From Rhyacichthys aspro (lineage: Eukaryota; Chordata; Actinopteri; Gobiiformes; Rhyacichthyidae): DNA of 64,000 bases. Location of the stretch: contig CM072162.1 in the NCBI GenBank assembly GCA_036850595.1, positions 18,405,758-18,469,757 on the forward strand. The letters are read 5' to 3'. Of this stretch, positions 26,101 through 38,278 are shown in pieces. A program made the position numbers and the translations under genes. The notes beneath the pieces were generated by a model that searched no databases, had not been told where the DNA came from, and saw only the letters and a list, made by a program, of their open reading frames with translations. How positions within the stretch are numbered: position 1 is the stretch's first letter; each line of letters opens with the position of its first letter.

Positions 26101-26349
26101 AATGGCACTTAACACTTTTGTAATTATTTACACAAAAAGTCCTACACTGTATTTATGGTTTTGTTTTATTTTCTTTGGCTGTTGATGTGTCATTATGTAC
26201 GTTTATGTGGAGCATTTGCCTCAAACTAATTTCCCCAAATGGGACAATCAAGGGACTTTGACAGGAGCTGTATGCTTTAGTTAGGCGTTTTTATTAATTT
26301 AACTTGAAATATACTTACGTTTGTCTTTTTTTCATTTCCCTCTCGTCAG
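23101..26349 (+). other. Probable fam83h intron 1
   Basis: About 3.2 kb, AT-rich, without coding exons. Small open frames at 25047-25334 and 25285-25509 have no similarity I recognise. No bounded mobile element was found here. Confidence 0.5.
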
Positions 26350-26357
26350 ACGTCACC

Positions 26358-29300
26358 ATGGCTCGTCGCTCTCAGTGCTCCGATGCAGGAGACAACCCCC
26401 TGGACCCTAACTACCTGCCCCCTCACTACCGGGAGGAGTACCGCCTGGCCATCGACTCTCTGATCGAGGAGGACTTAGAGGGATATTACAAGTTCCTTCA
26501 GGTCGCGGATGTGGTGGACTTCCTTTCCCCGTCGGAGATAGACTTTATCCAGAACTCTGTCCAGCTGCCGAACCAGAGCAGCCATCCCGAGCACCACTTT
26601 TTGGACCCCGAAGTGGACGGCTCATCGGACACGTACTGGCCGCTGCACTCGGACCTGGACGCTCCGGGACTGGACCTGGGCTGGCCTCAGATCCACCACT
26701 TCATCGGCCCGACAGAGGTCACGACCCTGGTGAACCCCGCTGCCCCCGACATGCCCAGCATCAAGGAGCAGGCCCGCCGCCTCATCAAAAATGCTCAGAT
26801 GGTGGGTTTGAGCATCACATGACACATCTGTAGGTCACATGATTTGGTCCAGGTTAAACCAACTCTAGGAAGTGGCTCTGTTTGTACCATTCACTCAAAC
26901 AAACAGGGATTCCACGTGTCCTGGAGTAGTTATTTCAGTATGGACCTGGAAATCAATGAAATCAAATCGAAAAGTGATATGTTTTTGTATTTTAGTCCCT
27001 TTTTATTTTTTATTGCATCTGGTGAATCCTGTGCACATTTAGTTTGAAATTCAACTGGCTTTTATTAAACACTTCAACATCATGTGGGAATTTGAAGTTT
27101 ATGTTTTGACCCTCTGAGGCTGCTGTACTTTGTGAAGTTTAAACCAAATCAGAGAGGAATTGTCAAGCATAATGAAATTGAAATTAAATATATACATTTG
27201 CTGTAAATTATATGACCCTTAATCAAAAATGCTGTCCTGAATAATCAAGAAAAAGTCCTGGAGGTCTCCTAGAAGTATTCCTGAAATTGTTAACGCTCCT
27301 CTTTGAATCTAGACCTGTTAAAAAGGTCAAAAAGTCCATTTCCAAACAGACTATGGTACTTTTTAACAACATACCTGACACCAAAGACATCTAAACAGAC
27401 CAAAGACAGGAAGAACAAGATAAGACACTGAGCTAAACGGATGTAACTGTGCGAGAGTGGAAATAGTGCAGCCAGCAAAACAAAATAAGAATCTAGTGAT
27501 GAGGTAAATTACCTTATAAAGCTCTGTCGCCAAAAAATAACACACTTTTTGTCCAGGCTCTGTCCAAGTGTAAAATTTGTTTTCTTGAAAATGCTGTTAT
27601 TAAAATCACAGACTACACCCTGACGCTGCTCTTTCACTTTCTCATTGGCCTCGTGTGTTGATATTTTCACAGGTGATCGCCATAGTCATGGACATGTTCA
27701 CCGATGTGGACATATTCTCGGATATCCTCAGCGCCGCCATGAGGAACGTCGCTGTTTACATCCTTCTGGACGAGGCCAATGTACAGCACTTTGTCAACAT
27801 GGTCAACAACTGCAGAGTCAACCTGCAGAGCATCCAGGTCAGAAAATACTCCAAAAAAATCAAATATAACAAATAGTTTACATTAGTCCCCTTGCTTACT
27901 CACCATACATTTCTCATTCAGTCTTAAAAGCACAAAAACACAATAATAAACTGATCTGAAGACCGTTTGAAGACATTTTTCCAGAACGAGTATTTAAAAA
28001 ATGGAGTACTTTCTGATAACGAGTACCAATATGAGTGCTCATTGTCAATTATGAACCATACAAACAGTGCAGAGCAATGCTGATGTGTCACATGTGTTAT
28101 CTGTGACTTGGAGGAGCCAGGTTTTGAGTCCATTAACACTTTAACAGAAGATTATCTGCAGTTTGCTATATTTTTATTGTTTTCCTTTACAGTAAATATT
28201 TCCAAACAGGACTATATACAGAAAAAGGGGAACAAAACTCACACTGGAGTGAGTAAATTTCTCATATGGCATTATTTATTTATTTATACAAACGAATAAT
28301 AAGTGCTAGTATCTGAAAAACCCTATAAATAACTGTAAAAGTCAGCAGTAGCAACCGTTTGATGTGTTATAAATGTAACAGAACAAATGAGGCTGTCTTT
28401 TCATCCTGATATATATGCTAATGTAACAGTGAACAGATTGTGACAGGTAAACAATACTGCAACTACAATGAACAAATCACTAAATTAAAGGCCTGACAGA
28501 TAAACTCAAACAAACCGAAAGGTCTCTGCTGCATTGTCAAAGGAAAATTAGCCATAATAATTAAATATGACACATCTTACAAGTGCGTTGTCCTGATACC
28601 GATACCAGTGCTTAATAATGGCCCGTTTTGAAGCCTCTTGTATGCAGTCTTTCTTCTCTGATACTTTCATACTGCTATTATATATATAATTATGTCCCCT
28701 TTTCTCTATATACCACTATTATATATTTTATGATAATTGAAGAGAATAATAAAAGCAAAGCAAACTACTAACTACTGCTAAGTGTCAAGAAGCTGAAAAA
28801 CAGGCTCCTTTGTCACGTCATTGATAAAACAAATGCTTTATACATATTAAGTTCTCATACCCGTACTTAATTTTAAGTGATATTTGGACATTACTACTTT
28901 CAGGTCTCAAGTAGCTGTTTAATTTTCCCAAGATGTGTCTAATTATATCAGAAGAGCTCTCAGGTGTCATGACTGCTTTGTCTGTTCACTGTATACTGTA
29001 TTATATTGTGTATCTGTAGGGCCTTTGTGTCTTGTGTATCAGTCTGCACACTTACTGTAGGTAACTTTACATGCATTTAGGCTTTGTTTGTGTTGAGAAA
29101 AAAATCTGCCATGTTCTGTTACTTGAGCTAATACTGCCATCTACCTGAGGCTTAACCCAGGAATGAAAAGTATCCAAATCATGTGTATAACTTAACTATA
29201 TAACTCTATAGCCATATTTTATCACATATCCAAGCATCACATTTACTTTTGTCCTCAACATCAGCTAGAGGTTATATGAGTATTGAGGTTTAATCTCTTT

Positions 29301-32300
29301 CTGTGATTCTTCTCCTCCAGTTTTTACGAGTGAGGACTGTTTCTGGCATCACGTATCACTGTCGCTCAGGGAAGTCCTTTAAAGGCCAGATGCTGGACCG
29401 TTTCTTGCTCACAGACTGCAGAGCGGTGCTGAGCGGCAACTACAGGTGAAGCTTCATACTGTCACACTATTTTAGGATGGGGAGAAAAAAAACCTTGGCT
29501 GCTCTGCCTTACAAGACCATGTTCCTCTTTTCTCAAATGCATTTTATTTCACGTTTCAATTTAACCCAAGACCCCAAGTTTTATGTCCCTTCTCATCTCC
29601 AGTTGTGTAATCACTGACTGTGGACCTTTCTTGGTCATGACTCGGCAGCCCTTGTTCTAAAGGGATGTCAAAGGTTGCATTGAACCCTCTTTTCAAATTT
29701 CTGCTTCCTTCGAGATGGACACAAAGTTTAAATGACAAAAGTTGTCTTCACATCAAATTGGAATGCATACCTGTAAGAAATAGTGTTATTTAAATAAACT
29801 AGGCCCAAATTAAATTCAGTGTCATTTTTTAAAATTCAAAACATTAACGTAATCATAGTGACGATGTGATGTTAGAGAATGGATAAAAAGGCAAAACCAT
29901 ATATGCTATGTAGTCTTTATGCATAAGAGTGGCACAGTATAAGAAAAGCTGTATTTTTTCAGTTCTAGATGTGCCCTTTGTCATTTGTCCCGGACTTGTG
30001 ACATGGTCTTTATTAGTTTATCACTGATTACGACACTAATGTCTCTGTCTCTCTGCAGCTTCATGTGGTCCTACGAGAAGCTCCACCGCTGCATGGCTCA
30101 CCTGTTCCTCGGACAGCTGGTGTCAACGTTCGATGAAGAGTTTCGGATTCTGTTCGCTCTGTCTGAGCCACTCATAATCGAAAACACGGAGGACTTTAGC
30201 GCTTTACAACAACGGCCGTACCTTACTGACCGGCCCATGTTCAGAGACACTAGGAAATACCGTTCAATGGACCCAGCTCCTCCAGAGGAGTGGCCCAGGC
30301 AGGCTTATGATGAAATGGACTGGAGAATGACACCCCTCAAAAGGCAAGAGACTTTCCACGGGCCGATGGAGATTTATGGCAGGTTTCAGCCGCCGCAAAC
30401 GAGACTGGAGCCCCCCTTTGAGCAGGGCCCTCCCAGGATGCCCATGATGGAGGGTCTAACTCACAAAAGGCACAGTTTTGCTGAAGGGGCACATGGCAGA
30501 TACAATCTGCCGTATCAGCAGAGATTACCCGATGTCGAACCACAAGGGCGGCCATTCTACAGAGGGCAGCAGCTCCAGCCGGGACAGGGGCAAGGACCTG
30601 AGCCGGATTATGGGGTCTATGACAAGTTTTGGAATCAGGACTTTCAGGAGCAGTATCCTGAACCTGGTTACCCGCCGGAGATGGACCCACAGGAAAGCTA
30701 TGACCCTGTGCTAAACTATTTATCATCAACTAGAAACATAGACACTGACCAAAGCTCGGACAAATTACTACCAGCCCCGTTTGGTACAGGTCAGCCTCAA
30801 AGACTAACTATTGGTCAGTCTTACGCTTGTCAAACTTCACCCACTCCTTCAAACACAACAGAGAAAAAGTTCCCCCCTGAGCATGTCAGTGATCGCAAGG
30901 ATCCTAAAGTCAAACGAGGACTGAGAAACTGGAGGATAAGCTCTTTCCTCAGTGCGTGTGAAGACACAGGAGAGCCAGAGGGTCTGCCAATGGCTCCTCT
31001 TCAAGCGTCAGACCCTTTCGAAGAGCCGCCTTATCCCACACGGCACCAAACACCACCGATCGGAGAGATACCAGCTCCTAAAATCCCTAATGTAAGAGAG
31101 TTTAAAGTCCCCGCTTTACCCAGAGTCAGTCAGTTGCCTACTTTTGCAAAAACGACTCCACGAGAGCTTCCTAAGAAACCACCAGACGAGCTTCCCCAAA
31201 TTGTTGTTGACCCAGAAACTAAAACAACACCGTCGCCATCCGAATCTTCTTCTACAACCGATGGAGACAAGCAAGAAGAGGCCGAACAAAAGGAGCCTAA
31301 AGCGCCTGCCCTGAGAAGAGAGGAGTCGTTTCGTAGGAATTACAACGCAGCGGTGCACAGGAGCTCGAGGTTAAGATCCTCCCTCATTTTTAGCTCACTG
31401 GAGCAGGAAAACAAGACTGCCCCGGGCGAACAAGAAGAGGACGGGGCAAAGACGGCAGCTGAACAGACAAAACTGCCTTTTGTGAGTCAGGTTTTGACTC
31501 AAAGGAGATCATTGAGAGAGCCTTTTGAGTGGAAGAGTTACATTAAGACAAATGACAACTCAAAAGCTGAAGAAGACAGTGGTAAAGCCACTGAGAAAGA
31601 TTCGACTACTGATAACAAACTGGGGAGTCAAGAGGCAGTAAAACCTCAAGAAGTAGCACCAAATGCGGACAAAATGGATGTTTCAGTGCCTTCTCAACCG
31701 TCTCAAACTGAGCAACCCAAAACTGAGCCGCCTCCGACCCAACAACCTCAGTCTTTTACAACCCAGCCATTTTTAGACATGAACGATCCCGACCAGAGAT
31801 TCCTGTTTTTCAAAGAGTTAGCGGCAAAACGCAAAGCTGAGAAAGCAGCAGAGGCTGAGAAGGCCAAGTTAAAACCAGAAAACACCACCAGCACAACAGT
31901 CAAGAAAGACGAACCTGCAAAAGAAGAAACGGCGCCAAAGGATGTAGCAGAGGAGGCGAAGAAAACTGAAGCTAAGACTTTAGATGTGAGTGCTAAGCCT
32001 GACAGTGTGGTCAAAAAGGAGCCGGCGTCCACCCAAAGCTGTGAAAAATTAGAGACCAAAGTTTCAAATGATTCAGAAAAGATCTCTACTGAAAAGCAAA
32101 CTCAAGAGAAACAGCCTTCGCAAGATATAAATGTCTCAAAGCCTGCTGTAAACCAAGATAAGCCGAGTGAATCACCTGTAGCAGCAACACAAGCTAATGT
32201 TGAACAAGTTACTGAGGAAAAGACAACCCCTACCTCAAAGGATCCCCAGTTGAAAACTAGCAAGTCTGTCCCTGATTTTAATAAACAAACTGTACTGGAT

Positions 32301-34574
32301 TTTCGCTCCTCTCACCTGACGCCACGAATTTATGAGCGCTCTGCATTGCACTCACAGGACGCTCCGAGCCCTGCCACTGCTCACAAAGAGTCCCAACAAA
32401 AGTCCAGGTTATGGACCCCGACTTTGCACAAACGAGAGCCACTAAAGCCCTTTATAGATAGTAAACAAAAATCTGCTTCGACTGTCATTCAGATTGAGGA
32501 GCCAGCAGAAGAGACGACACAAACTTCAACATCTGATTCAGAAAATTCAGCTTCTCGAACATTAGAGACTGTCACTCAAGAGAAATCAAGTGTGAAATCA
32601 ACAACATCTGAAACGGAGTCTTCAGATAAATCTAAAGTTAGTGTGACTCAAAGTGAACAGAGCATCAAAGACCCTGCTCAATCTCAGTCACTTAGTTCAA
32701 CAGAGTCATCAGCCAAAGATAAACCCACAGTCTCGCCTTCGCTTTCTGACAAAACACAGCCAAAGCAGACATTAAAGGAAGCTTCAGTAAAGTCTCCATC
32801 TGGAGTCAGTGAAATTAAAGAGGGCACTAAAGAGCCTGCTCAATCTAAACCAGTAGCTTTAGTGGAGTCTCCAACTCAAGACAAGACCACAGTATCGCCT
32901 TGTGTTTCTCAGTCACTTGCTCCATCACAAGACGAGCCCAAAACTGAGCCTAAGCAGTCACCTGATCAAACTGTAAAAGAAAAATTGTCGTCTAGTGTTG
33001 TTCAAGTTGCAGAAAGTGCTACTAAAGAGCCGAGTGCATTACCTGCAGAGTCTGTAAGACAGGAAAAGTCCACTATATCACAGCCTATTTCTGAAAGAAT
33101 AGAGAGAGAGACTGCAGTGGAAGAGAAAACTGGTCTTGGAACTAAAACAGAAGAGTCAACCAAAGAAGTGACTCAAAAAACTGATACAAGTTTGGCTTCT
33201 CGGTATGATTCAAAAGATTCTTTAAGCCAAGGAAAGTCTAGTGTATTATCTCCAACTTCTGATAAAATAGTGCCAGAAGAGTCAGTCTCTCAGTCCACAG
33301 ATGAATCCAAACAGAAATCCCCTGTCATTCACACAGAGGAGTTCACTCAACCCGAGTCGCACTCAAATACGTCAAGTCCCGCCTCTTATGCCACAGCACT
33401 AGAGTTTATCTCCTCAGGAGAGGAGACAGACCTGTTCTCCCCGGGACGGACAGAGCCACAGCACTTATTCAGACGCTCAGAGTCGGGCCAAATCGACTTC
33501 CATTTGAATGCATCTGACTCTTCGGATTTTGAAACTCCCAGTTCAGATCTGAGCAGGTCTCCAATGCTGTTCATGATAAACAAAGACGAAGCAGTGAGTT
33601 CAGAAAACGAAGCTACTGAGGACAACATATCTATAGCAGAAACAGTCATAGAGGTGTCTCCTAGGAAAGAAAATGATGTGGACACTTTGAAATCTGATGA
33701 AAACCAGCCTCCACAAGAGCCAAATCCTACTGCTGCCCAATCTGAAGCAAAAACCCCAACTCAGGGTGCTCCAACACACCCAGGTCCTCCATCTGAAGCA
33801 ACAGGAAGTGATTCTCCCACTCAAAATGAAACAGCAAAGTCCGGTAATAATGAAAAGATAGATGCCAAAATGTCTGCCGCAACCAACGAATCAGAAACAA
33901 AACCAGAACCAACACAAACTGAATTAAACAAGGCATCTGTAGAGTCTAAAACTAGTCCAGTTACTTCACAAGTTGACGAGGAGACAAAAATGTTGGACAA
34001 AACTCAAGAGGATATTAACAGTGAATCTGATGCAAAAGCAGTATTAAGTAAGACACAAATAGAATTAAATAATACATCTGTAGAGTCCCCAACAAGTCCA
34101 GCTACCTCACAAGGCAAGCAAGAGGCAGAAACTCCTGAAACAACGGCTAAAGAGACACCTAGACCTGCTGATAGGAGTGTTTTAGATGATGGTGAAAGTG
34201 AATCAGATCAAATAAAGCAAAATAAAGAAATGAAAGCAGAAGAAAAAGACCCTCCTCCGTCTCAGCCCAAGCAGTCGAAGCCGGTCCAGTCCCGTTACCT
34301 TTCATCGACGGCCAACGTGATCTCGAGCAGCAACCTGCGAGACGACACGAAGATACTGTTAGAGCAAATATCAGCGAACAGTCAGAGTCGAAACGAGTCC
34401 AACAAAGAGGCACCTGTCACTGACGACGAGAAGGAAGACGAGGCGGATAAGAACAGCATACGTAAGAAAGATAGGCTGGGACAACAAAAGCCGAGCCAGG
34501 ATCGAGAGAAGGTGCTGGAGAGGATACAGACGATGAGGAAAGACAGGAAAGTGTACAGTCGATTTGAATTATGA
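26358..34574 (+). CDS. fam83h: Fam83h, CK1-anchoring keratin-associated scaffold (1,749 aa)
   Basis: Four coding exons, 26358-26801, 27673-27837, 29321-29445 and 30059-34574, all GT-AG and in phase. The start MARRSQCSDAGDNPLDPNYL matches vertebrate FAM83H. Residues to about 300 are the FAM83 (DUF1669/SACK1) domain, a phospholipase-D-like fold without known catalysis; it carries VMDMFTDVD, YILLDE and, at residues 269-277, FDEEFRILF, an F-x3-F-x3-F run of the type that binds casein kinase 1. The last exon encodes about 1,500 mostly disordered Ser/Thr/Glu/Lys-rich residues with conserved islands (KRGLRNWRISSFLSACED, HRSSRLRSSLIFSS, TANVISSSNLRDDTK). The protein ends KDRKVYSRFEL, where the mammalian protein continues for some tens of residues. 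Human FAM83H places CK1 on keratin filaments, and truncations in its last exon cause enamel defects. Degenerate repeats lie at 32.66-33.27 kb. Confidence 0.95.
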
Positions 34575-34702
34575 GGAGAAAATAAAATGAGTATCAAGAC
34601 AAAGATGTATAGACTATGACAATAAGAAGTCATTTTTACACCAAAGACAGAGAGCAGCAGGAGCAGAGCTACAAGTGTGACGGACTGAGACCTGAGCTAA
34701 AA

Positions 34703-35729
34703 GGCTTTGTTCACACTAGACTGAAAAGTGGCCCAAAGATATTGTAGCAAGATTCAATCAGTATGTTTACATTGAGGCAGAGAAATTCAAATTATTGCCT
34801 TAGTCTGTTTAAAAGAGTTTTAAAACTGCTGTAAAGACCTTACTCCTCATTCAAATTGCTCTAAATCGGACTAACACACCTGAATAATGCGGTTCATTGT
34901 CAGAGTTGCTGTATGTATGCGGCTTACTCCGATTAAAGGATGCTCCAAAGAGTAAACACATGAGAAAAACATGAAGAGCAGTGTTTAGAGACATACTAAC
35001 TCATTTTTAGACCAGCAGATTTTGGGTCACGCTGCCACTATCTATTCTTCTGGTCAGTGATTTTGCTCTGTCATGTCGTAAAAAGTTTAAAAGAAAAGCG
35101 AGTGTATTGTAGCTTATGATCTTGTGCTTCGGACGGCACCGTTTCCGACAAATGAATGCATTGTTTTTAATCTGTTGCGTTCATGTGCTTTTAACTCATA
35201 AAGTCAGTGTTACCATTGATATTTATTAATAACTCAATGATTACTGAGCAAATGAGCCAGGTTTATTAGCATTTAAAGCTACGAACGAGTCAGGTTTTAC
35301 CTCAGCTTCTTTTCCAAGGCTTGGTGTTGTTAAATACTAAGGACAATTAAATGCAGCATTAGCCCAAGCAGACACAGTACTTACTTACAATTCTCCTTGC
35401 GCATGTAAACTCAGACAAAGAGTGAAATCCAGCTGAGAGGGTTTAATCGAGCTATGAGCATAGTCGGAGTGACCTCTGGATGTCAACGTACTGACTGTGA
35501 GTTAATGTAGACGCAAAAGTATGGCTCTTAAGCTAAATAAAAGGGTTTGCTATTAGTATTTATCAGAGAAATGTGAAAATGTTGGCTTAAAGTGACAGGA
35601 GTTGCATAAATTCAGGACAAAACCGTATGATTCTGATTCAGAATAACCAGCTTTATGTGGTGTGGGCTGTTCAAATTAATATAAACAAATCTGATCCGGG
35701 CCACTTTTGAGTCCAGTGTGAACGTAGCC
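34703..35729. mobile_element. 1.03-kb DNA element with 32-bp TIRs inside the fam83h 3' UTR
   Basis: The first 32 bases (34703-34734) and the reverse complement of the last 32 (35698-35729) match at 28 positions; both contain GTTCACACT and end AAAAGTGGCCC. No transposase frame inside, so it is non-autonomous. No clear target-site duplication could be seen at the present edges, so the superfamily is left open. Confidence 0.7.
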
Positions 35730-36336
35730 ACATTATTTACTGACTGCATGGGTTTAGTGCAATGTATGTGACCTGGACTGTCTCTGTATTTTGTTTACAG
35801 CACTGAGAGTCATTAAAGTCAGTCAAAATATGGGCAAAATGTGATTAGTATAATACATTTAAGGTAGTTTATTAGAGTCAAAATAAAGATGTAAGTGATA
35901 TAAGTAAATATGTAAACTCAAGATGTACATAGAGTTTAGTTTTATCAGATACTAATCAGGCAATGGAAAGGTATTGTGTTGAATACACTGTTGCTTTATA
36001 TCATTTTATGACATGGATCAAGTTATGGTTCTCAGATATTGGAACAGATCACTGTGGAAATGATTTTAAAGACACTTCACAAAAGTATAGTGTAAATGAT
36101 GCCAGTGTAAAGGCCTTTTATTCCTTTCCTTTGTGAAAGTTCAAATGTCTTTACTGAGTGACACATTCCAGCTGCTTTAATGAAATAGCCACAAAAAGAC
36201 ACAGGATTTTGTTGTATTTGAGAGAACCAACACAAACCACTGTCTGTATTTCTTTTCTCTCAGTTTGTTGCTCATTATAAACTGCAAAGATTATGCCACA
36301 AGAAAATCTATGACGGCTGCCTTTAGTTAAACTGTA

Positions 36337-36342
36337 AATAAA
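36337..36342 (+). terminator. Probable fam83h poly(A) signal
   Basis: AATAAA in ctgtaaataaaatg, followed by caatgtgtctttt about 25 bp on. It is the best signal before the next gene. Confidence 0.6.
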
Positions 36343-36365
36343 ATGTCTAAAGCTGAAACTTGTAC

Positions 36366-37378
36366 AATGTGTCTTTTACTATAGTTCCTTAAGTGTAGGT
36401 ATTTATGTTTGACCCTATTTACGATAATAGGCCATTTGTAATAAAATTAAATTAAATAATATCAATGAGCTGTAGATGTTGGAAATTATGTAAAGTTTTT
36501 TTTATCGTTATTATATCACTAATTATATCACTTTTAATACCATGTAGTTATCAAATCAGTAAATGTAATAGGTCATTGTGTTTTTAGGTGAATTATGACA
36601 CAACATTATGGTGGTACATAAGTGTGTCTGTGGTAATATCTGCACAAACATGGACGTAAACATAAACAATCCTCACATAAATGAATATAGTTGTACAACA
36701 GTAAAACTATTTGTATAATTAGGCCAAAACAAGTCACTATTAATTAGCCGTGGTTGGGATTTTCCAGATCTAAGATAAGCATCACATAGAAGTCTTTTTT
36801 ATGTCCATCTTCAGGCACAAATCATGGTTTTGGCAGATAATTTGATTTAGATAAATGAACAATATGTTATGGTGCCCTCCTGAGGCCAAAAACACAAATG
36901 TCACGTTTCTATTCGGATGTGTATGGTCATCTAAAAATAGTAAATACTCTTTAATCCTACAAATTGTTCTTTATGATATAATTAGCTTCACGTGGCTGTG
37001 TGTTGGTAATATATGGAGTTGTTATTGTAATTATAACTCATTAGGGAGACATTAGGTACAAAGCTACATGCCTCTTTACGCAAGACTTATATAACAAGCA
37101 TTTACTACAGAAGTCTGCTATATCCTCTCTGTATTATGGAGCAATGTTATGCTCTTAAATTGGCGTATGTTATAAATAGCTACAATGCACAACATTTTTG
37201 TGAAAGGAATTTTGGCCTGACACACTCCCAACATTTATAAAAAGTGCAAGAAATACAAATAAATAAGGCATTCCTCATAAAAGACAAGCAAAAATCAGAA
37301 AGACTTAACATTATTAGACAATCATTCAATTTTGATTTGCTATTTAACAGACTGACTACAAATGCCTCTCCATTGAAG
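36366..37378. other. Intergenic, fam83h to adtrp
   Basis: AT-rich sequence with no supported exon. The open frame at 36855-37055 has no recognisable similarity. Confidence 0.5.
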
Positions 37379-37386
37379 CTCTACAT

Positions 37387-37834
37387 TAGGGGTTTCAAAC
37401 ACACGGCCCACTGGGAAAACCAGCCCAACAGAGGGTACAATCCGGCCGTGGATTGATTTGGAAAGTGTGAAAAGTACATGGAAGACATTAAGTGCAATTT
37501 TTAAGTAAAAGTAACAGCTATTCCTAAATCTGTCCACTGGTAGTCTCACTGTTTTTAGTCAGAGTAGGGGACACAACACAACACTGAGTCCCAGAAGTGA
37601 ACAGCAGATGGCAGTAATGCACCATGTGGCTCCATAAATGGTGATTGTTGTTGAAATTGTGTAGCACCATCAATATCCAAAATGTCTTTATCAAAACGGA
37701 GTAAACTAGACACAGAGAATAGCGTTTCCTTGAAGTTATTGTTATTTATAGGTTATTATTCTATTATTTTAAAGGTCTGACCCACTTCAGATCAAATTGG
37801 GCTGTATGTGGCCCCTGAACTAAAATGACCCCTG
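37387..37834. mobile_element. 448-bp non-autonomous hAT-type element with 8-bp TSD
   Basis: CTCTACAT occurs exactly at 37379-37386 and again at 37835-37842, a perfect 8-bp target duplication as made by hAT transposases. The element begins TAGGGGTTTC and ends GACCCCTG, giving short imperfect inverted ends. Internal words near the ends (cacggccca, gtggcccctgaac) resemble hAT-Charlie-like elements common in vertebrates. No transposase frame. Confidence 0.85.
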
Positions 37835-38278
37835 CTCTACATGAAAAAAGAGTAAAACAAAAAGGCTCCTTTATGTTGTTTAGTGTTTTTTTCCTGCAGC
37901 AAATAATGAATTTCCATGATGCTATTACTTTTATCGTCACTGTCAGTAATAAGTGTTTCAAATGGCATTTATTTTTATTCTTTGACTAATTTCTACTGTA
38001 TTTCCCCGTCTCTCTTACCAAACCAGTTAATCTCACTGTAATGTAACACATGTTCCCTCAGGTCACATGAAACAACGTAATGATTATGAAAGGCACAGTC
38101 CCGTTCAACAGTGGGCCCCTTGTCTCGAAGTGACGCTTTGGCTCCGCTCCATGTGAACGTCTTAAAAAGAGGCCTGTGCTGCACTAATCTTTGCAGAACT
38201 TCACTGGACACAGCTCAGCAGCAGCTTTAGCCACACTTTAATTAAACTCTGATTAGTGTCCTTTATTAACATCTGAAC

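Larger units (their letters stand above)
34575..36365 (+). other. fam83h 3' UTR
   Basis: No coding exon follows the stop at 34572-34574. The first AATAAA with a good downstream GT element is at 36337-36342, so the 3' UTR is probably about 1.8 kb. More than half of it is a TIR element at 34703-35729. An AATAAA three bases after the stop region (about 34579) is too close to be the likely site. Confidence 0.6.

Noticed and set aside
30337..30729. Minus-strand open frames of 70-130 codons inside the fam83h last exon
   Set aside because: They are antisense shadows of a long open exon with no independent splice or start support.
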